Source: JAJTFW01 sp046330075
Lineage (GTDB): Bacteria > Bacteroidota > Bacteroidia > AKYH767-A > OLB10
DNA length: 64,000 nt
Direction of reading: 5' to 3'
Assembly (NCBI GenBank): GCA_046330075.1
Contig: JAXLTL010000001.1
Coordinates: 372,001 to 436,000 of the forward strand
Shown: in pieces, positions 60,224-64,000 of the stretch
How the letters are laid out: the number at the start of each line of letters is the position of its first letter
Position numbering within the stretch: position 1 is the stretch's first letter
Made by a program: the position numbers and the translations under genes
Notes under the pieces: model-generated
The model's database searches: none
Told to the model about the DNA's origin: nothing
The model's input: only the letters and a program-made list of their open reading frames with translations

Positions 60224-62308
60224 ATGTCACTGATAACTGCATATCCTACCTGGTATATCATCTTTTGTGTCGCAGCCGGCATTTTACTGACCTGGCTGCT
60301 CTACAGAAAAGAGGCCTTGGTGAAGGAAGCCGGTACTTGGCCTGGCAGATTATTGATCTTCTCACGGTTTCTGGTAATCAGCCTGCTCGCTTTTTTATTG
60401 TTGAGCCCGATGATCCGAACCTTTTCAAGAGAAGTGGAAAAGCCCATTGTAGTACTGGCCATCGATGATTCCCGTTCTGTACTCAATGCCCGGGATTCGG
60501 TGCAACGCAGAGACCAGTTGCTAAAAGATGTAGAAGTGCTGAGAGATGAGCTGGGCAATGACTATGATTTAAGGGTATGGTCATTTAGTGATCGGGTGAA
60601 GGAAGGCTTCGACGGACAGTTCCCGGGCAAATCGACGGATTTCAGCAAATTGTATAATCAGCTGGATGTACAGTTTGCCAACAGAAATAATGGCGCATTG
60701 ATTCTGGCTACAGACGGACTGTATAACGAAGGTGCCAGTCCTGTTTATGGACCATCACAAGTGAAGGTGCCGGTATTTTGCCTCGCACTGGGTGACACAA
60801 CGGTGCGAAAAGATGTTTTGATCTCTGCGGTGAATCATAACCGGATTGCATTTCTTGGAAATGCTTTTCCATTGGAAATAGCTGTTGATGCCCGCCAGGC
60901 TTCGGGGGCACGCACGATGTTAAAGGTACTGGAAGATTCAGTTCAGATTTTTTCCAGAGATGTGCAGATCTCCGGAGCGAATTATCACCTTGTAGTGCCG
61001 GTGCTGATTGATGCGAAGTCAAAAGGTATTCATCATTATCATATCGAAGTACAAACCATTGAAGGCGAAGTGACCGCCGTCAATAATGTACGTGATGTGT
61101 TTGTGGAAGTGGTTGAGCAGAAGGAAAAGATTCTGATCCTGTCTGCTGCTCCCAATCCGGATGTTTCTGCGATTCGCCAAACACTGGAAAAGAGCCCGAA
61201 TTATGAAGTGAAAGTTTCAAAGCCTGGAGATGTGACAGGTTCGGTTGGCGATTATAATCTGGTCATCCTGCATGGTATACCTACGGCGGGTATAGATGTA
61301 AAACCTTTGTTGGAGCGTATGGAGTCGGCGGGCGTCCCGGTATGGTATATCCTTAGTGCGAACACTTCGGTTGAAGGATTTAATGCCATGTCGCCTGGAT
61401 TGAAGCTTACTCAGGCAAATGGACAGCTTAACGATGTGCAGGGCATCGTTGGGGATGGTTTCAGTTTATTCACACTATCGGGAGATTTAAAATCACTTCT
61501 TCCGTCCTGGCCACCTCTGAAATCTCCATTCGGGGTTTATCAGCCGGCTTCGGATGTTTATCCATTGTTGTATCAGAAGATCGGCGCAGTGATCACTTCG
61601 CAACCCCTGTTTTGTTTTTCAGAGAAGAACGGAAGGAAACAAGCTGTACTTGCCGGTGAAGGTTTGTGGAGATGGAAGCTGGCCGAGTTCAGTGAGAGCG
61701 GTCAACATACCTTTACAGATGAACTGATCAATGGCGCTGTTCAGTTTCTGAGTGTGAAAGAAAACAGAAGCCCGTTTCGGATTTCTGTGAAAAATAATTT
61801 CCGTGAGAATGAATCTTTGATCTTTGATGCCCAACTTTACAATCAGTCCGACCAGTTGGTGAATGATCCTGAAGTACGGTTAACCATCACTGATGCCAGA
61901 GGTAAAGAGTTCCCCTTCACCATGTCGAGGGCCGACAAAGGTTATCATCTCGAAGCGGGGATATTCCCTCCCGGGAATTACAAGTACAAAGGAGAGGTGT
62001 CTCTGGGAGATAAAGTACTCAGTGCTAAAGGGGAATTCAGCATCAGTGCGTTACAGGTTGAAACAGCCGTTACCATAGCCGATCATAAGCTGCTCAAGGC
62101 ACTTTCTGCCCGTACCGGTGGTGAAGTAGCCTATCCGGGTCAGGCCGGAGAAATTGTGAAGTTGATACGCTCCGGCGAAAACATGAAGAGCGTATCGTAC
62201 TTGCATAAAAAACTGGAAGACCTGTTGAATGAGCCCTGGTTCTTTGTGTTGATCATCGTCTTTCTTTCGCTCGAGTGGTTTATCCGAAAGAGAGCAGGGT
62301 CGTATTAA
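60224..62308 (+). CDS. Large membrane protein with VWA-like/glutaminase-fold region
   Basis: 694 residues. Two N-terminal helices (YIIFCVAAGILLTWLLYRKEA and FSRFLVISLLAFLLLSPMIRTF) are followed by a VWA-type metal site (VVLAIDDSRSVLNARDSVQRRDQL), a beta-rich middle with ILILSAAPNPDVSAIRQTLE (a glutamine-amidotransferase-like strand), and a final helix (WFFVLIIVFLSLEWFIRKRAG). This build is common in Bacteroidota proteins found near Bat/AAA genes, but no such partner is present here. Function unknown; inner membrane. Confidence 0.75.
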   Translation: MSLITAYPTWYIIFCVAAGILLTWLLYRKEALVKEAGTWPGRLLIFSRFLVISLLAFLLLSPMIRTFSREVEKPIVVLAIDDSRSVLNARDSVQRRDQLLKDVEVLRDELGNDYDLRVWSFSDRVKEGFDGQFPGKSTDFSKLYNQLDVQFANRNNGALILATDGLYNEGASPVYGPSQVKVPVFCLALGDTTVRKDVLISAVNHNRIAFLGNAFPLEIAVDARQASGARTMLKVLEDSVQIFSRDVQISGANYHLVVPVLIDAKSKGIHHYHIEVQTIEGEVTAVNNVRDVFVEVVEQKEKILILSAAPNPDVSAIRQTLEKSPNYEVKVSKPGDVTGSVGDYNLVILHGIPTAGIDVKPLLERMESAGVPVWYILSANTSVEGFNAMSPGLKLTQANGQLNDVQGIVGDGFSLFTLSGDLKSLLPSWPPLKSPFGVYQPASDVYPLLYQKIGAVITSQPLFCFSEKNGRKQAVLAGEGLWRWKLAEFSESGQHTFTDELINGAVQFLSVKENRSPFRISVKNNFRENESLIFDAQLYNQSDQLVNDPEVRLTITDARGKEFPFTMSRADKGYHLEAGIFPPGNYKYKGEVSLGDKVLSAKGEFSISALQVETAVTIADHKLLKALSARTGGEVAYPGQAGEIVKLIRSGENMKSVSYLHKKLEDLLNEPWFFVLIIVFLSLEWFIRKRAGSY

Positions 62309-62311
62309 GTT

Positions 62312-63010
62312 TTATTTATAGGCCCCGGCAGGAAGATTTTCATTTCCTAAAAAATAAGGTTCCTGGTGAAATACAAACAAATCCAACATCGTCTTTGCCC
62401 TGGCAAAGTATTCACGCATTCTTACTTTTAATGTGAAATCTTCCGGAGGATCCTGTGCATTGAAAGCAATGGCTTCGATGCCGTATTTACGTGCAATGTA
62501 TACTGCCCGTTCATTGTGAAACTGCTGGGAAACGACGGTAAACTTTTTCAGCTTAAACACTTTCTTTCCACGGATAACAGAGTCGAAGGTGCGGAATCCG
62601 GCGAAATCAAGAATGATGACAGAATCAGGAATCCCCATCCTGATGAGTTCTTTGCGCATCTCCCGCGGTTCATTGTAAGAGAAGAACCGGTTATCACCGC
62701 TAAGTAATAGATATTGGATTTTTCCTGCGAAAAAAAGTGATTTAGCTGCATGTATACGATATTGAAAATAGGGATTTGGTTTCCCGGAGCTTAATAATCG
62801 ACTGGTTCCCAGTACCAGCGCTACTTTGTTGGGTGGGACTTTGTTTAAATCATTGTACAAATATGGATGCGCACCATTTTCAACTGTTGCATTGCTTTGC
62901 CAGATAAAAAGAGATACAGTCCCGAATAAGGTCAGCATGGTAATACCGATTACCAGACGAAATCGTTGGAAAAAACTTAAGATGGGCCGGTAAAATTGCT
63001 GAACCGTCAT
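62312..63010 (-). CDS. SanA/YdcF-like membrane protein (DUF218)
   Basis: 232 residues: one N-terminal helix (RLVIGITMLTLFGTVSLFIW) and a DUF218 domain with ALVLGTSRLLSSGKPN, YLLLSGDNRFFSYNEPREMRKEL, TVVSQQFHNERAVYIARKYGI and the terminal REYFARAKTMLD. This is the SanA branch, linked to envelope barrier function and vancomycin resistance at high temperature in enterobacteria. Its role here is not known. Convergent with the preceding membrane protein gene. Confidence 0.88.
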   Translation of the reverse strand: MTVQQFYRPILSFFQRFRLVIGITMLTLFGTVSLFIWQSNATVENGAHPYLYNDLNKVPPNKVALVLGTSRLLSSGKPNPYFQYRIHAAKSLFFAGKIQYLLLSGDNRFFSYNEPREMRKELIRMGIPDSVIILDFAGFRTFDSVIRGKKVFKLKKFTVVSQQFHNERAVYIARKYGIEAIAFNAQDPPEDFTLKVRMREYFARAKTMLDLFVFHQEPYFLGNENLPAGAYK

Positions 63011-63244
63011 TGGTAATACAACGAGGTAATGAATTGAATATGTGTGCTGGTTATTAACTTCCGGAGTTTAAACGGAACCCGGATCCGTTTGATTCCACAA
63101 TATTAGTGTTTAAGGTGGGCTGATTTCAAATGAAAACGATGATTTATTCATCAATTGAAGGTTGTAAAAGTCAATTTTTACTTTGTATGGAGAATTCGGT
63201 GATTCGCGGACAACGGTTTAATACAGGATTGATATTTTAGTTGA
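63011..63244. other. Divergent intergenic region
   Basis: A 234-bp gap between sanA-like and the sugar dehydrogenase. A near-consensus -7 box TATTTTAG lies at 63233-63240. No gene or strong structure seen. Confidence 0.4.
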
Positions 63245-64000
63245 ATGAAAAAGATCATTGGCCTGACAACCTTGATATTGTTCTCAGTTTGCTGCCGGGC
63301 TCAGCAGCCATACGTAACTTCAATTCCTTATATCAATTCCGGTTTGGTAAAGCCCGTGGTTATTACGCATTGTAATGACAGCCGTTTGTTTATTGTTGAG
63401 CAGGACGGACGCATCCGAATCATCATCAACGACACGCTCATGAGTACTCCCTTTCTGGATATTAATCCGCAGGTTCAAAGTCTGGGCACTGAGCAGGGAT
63501 TGTTGGGACTTGCTTTCGATCCGGATTTTCCATCCAACGGGTATTTTTATGTGAATTACATCAATAATCAGGGCAACACTACGCTTTCACGTTACTCAGT
63601 GGATCCGGCTGATTCCAACCAGGCGCTGGCGAACAGTGAAGTGATATTGAAAGTTATTTATCAGCCATACACAAATCACAATGGAGGTGACATTGAGTTC
63701 GGTCCGGATGGTTATCTCTATGTTCCGCTTGGAGACGGAGGTAGCGCATATGACCCTCAAAACAGAGCACAGAATCAAAAGGAATTACTTGGTAAGATTC
63801 TTAGATTGGATGTATCGCATGGTGATCAAATCCTGATTCCGCCGGATAACCCTCATGTGAATGATACCGCCTGGCTACCCGAAATCTGGTCGCTGGGGCT
63901 GCGGAATCCCTGGAAAACTTCGTTCGACCGTTTTACGAATGACTACTGGATTGGTGATGTAGGACAGGATGTTTGGGAAGAAATTGACTATGTGAAAGAC
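63245..64000 (+). CDS. PQQ-type sugar (glucose/sorbosone) dehydrogenase, 5' part
   Basis: 252 codons from the ATG at 63245, open at the window end. Signal peptide KKIIGLTTLILFSVCCRAQ. The mature start is a beta-propeller with LKPVVITHC-type strands, RLFIVEQDGRIRII, EQGLLGLAFDPDFPSNGYFYV, HNGGDIEFGPDGYLYVPLGDGG (catalytic-site region with His) and the WSLGLRNPWKTSFD block, the GSDH family pattern. It probably oxidises sugars in the periplasm or outside the cell. The C-terminus, perhaps with a T9SS domain, is outside the window. Confidence 0.92.
   Translation, partial: MKKIIGLTTLILFSVCCRAQQPYVTSIPYINSGLVKPVVITHCNDSRLFIVEQDGRIRIIINDTLMSTPFLDINPQVQSLGTEQGLLGLAFDPDFPSNGYFYVNYINNQGNTTLSRYSVDPADSNQALANSEVILKVIYQPYTNHNGGDIEFGPDGYLYVPLGDGGSAYDPQNRAQNQKELLGKILRLDVSHGDQILIPPDNPHVNDTAWLPEIWSLGLRNPWKTSFDRFTNDYWIGDVGQDVWEEIDYVKD

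Overview
The window looks like a chromosomal segment of a member of the Bacteroidota. The evidence is: type IX secretion (T9SS) C-terminal sorting domains, the order bamD–rpoZ–coaBC–DUF4835–recN, a cbb3 oxidase with fused CcoN-CcoO, a zapA–6S RNA–rny neighbourhood, and TAnnTTTG -7 boxes just upstream of several start codons. G+C looks moderate. The order or family cannot be fixed from the sequence alone.

Layout. 1-6.8 kb: surface glycan genes (a truncated membrane protein, wecB, three overlapping glycosyltransferases, then on the other strand a Wzx-type flippase and a glycosyltransferase). 6.9-9.3 kb: rny, 6S RNA, zapA and a coiled-coil gene. 9.4-14.4 kb: an M23 peptidase, DoxX, a TauE-type permease, a CDF cation transporter and a tandem Usp protein. 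14.4-23 kb: a complete cbb3 oxidase cluster read leftward (ccoI, ccoS, ccoNO, ccoQ, ccoP, ccoG, ccoH, and a DsbD/SafE-like membrane protein). The small ccoQ-like gene (57 aa) was found by direct reading. The regulatory gap at 23.07-23.39 kb has a perfect FNR-type palindrome, a second FNR-like site and four TCATATGA palindromes; it separates ccoI from a divergent unknown gene. Beyond it lie a REC–cNMP–HTH regulator and a PAS histidine kinase, which makes a local oxygen/redox circuit plausible.

26-40.6 kb: beta-CASP nuclease, DUF922 protein, Smr/DUF2027 protein, 3-hydroxyacyl-CoA dehydrogenase, a BNR-repeat T9SS protein, an isolated cytochrome oxidase III-like protein, AlkB-type hydroxylase, ABM protein, SAM hydrolase-like protein, a DciA-like protein with a 39-residue membrane peptide gene, ndk, nrnA, two FKBP lipoproteins and a histone H1-like Lys/Ala protein. 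40.7-48 kb: an alpha-oxoamine synthase, then bamD-rpoZ-coaBC-DUF4835-recN-fabI.

48-53.2 kb is the accessory part. It holds short repeats and, after a T9SS cargo gene, an array in which the last ~72 codons of that gene plus a ~310-bp non-coding linker occur three times, with a fourth degenerate remnant. The linker carries three hairpins. Two of them change sequence between units while keeping their base pairing. This is the most unusual signal in the window.

53.2-64 kb: a DUF4139 protein, recF, coaD, rsmD, a DUF3822 protein, a RecD-like helicase, a LolD-like ATPase, a large membrane protein, a SanA/YdcF protein, and the start of a PQQ-type sugar dehydrogenase cut by the window end.
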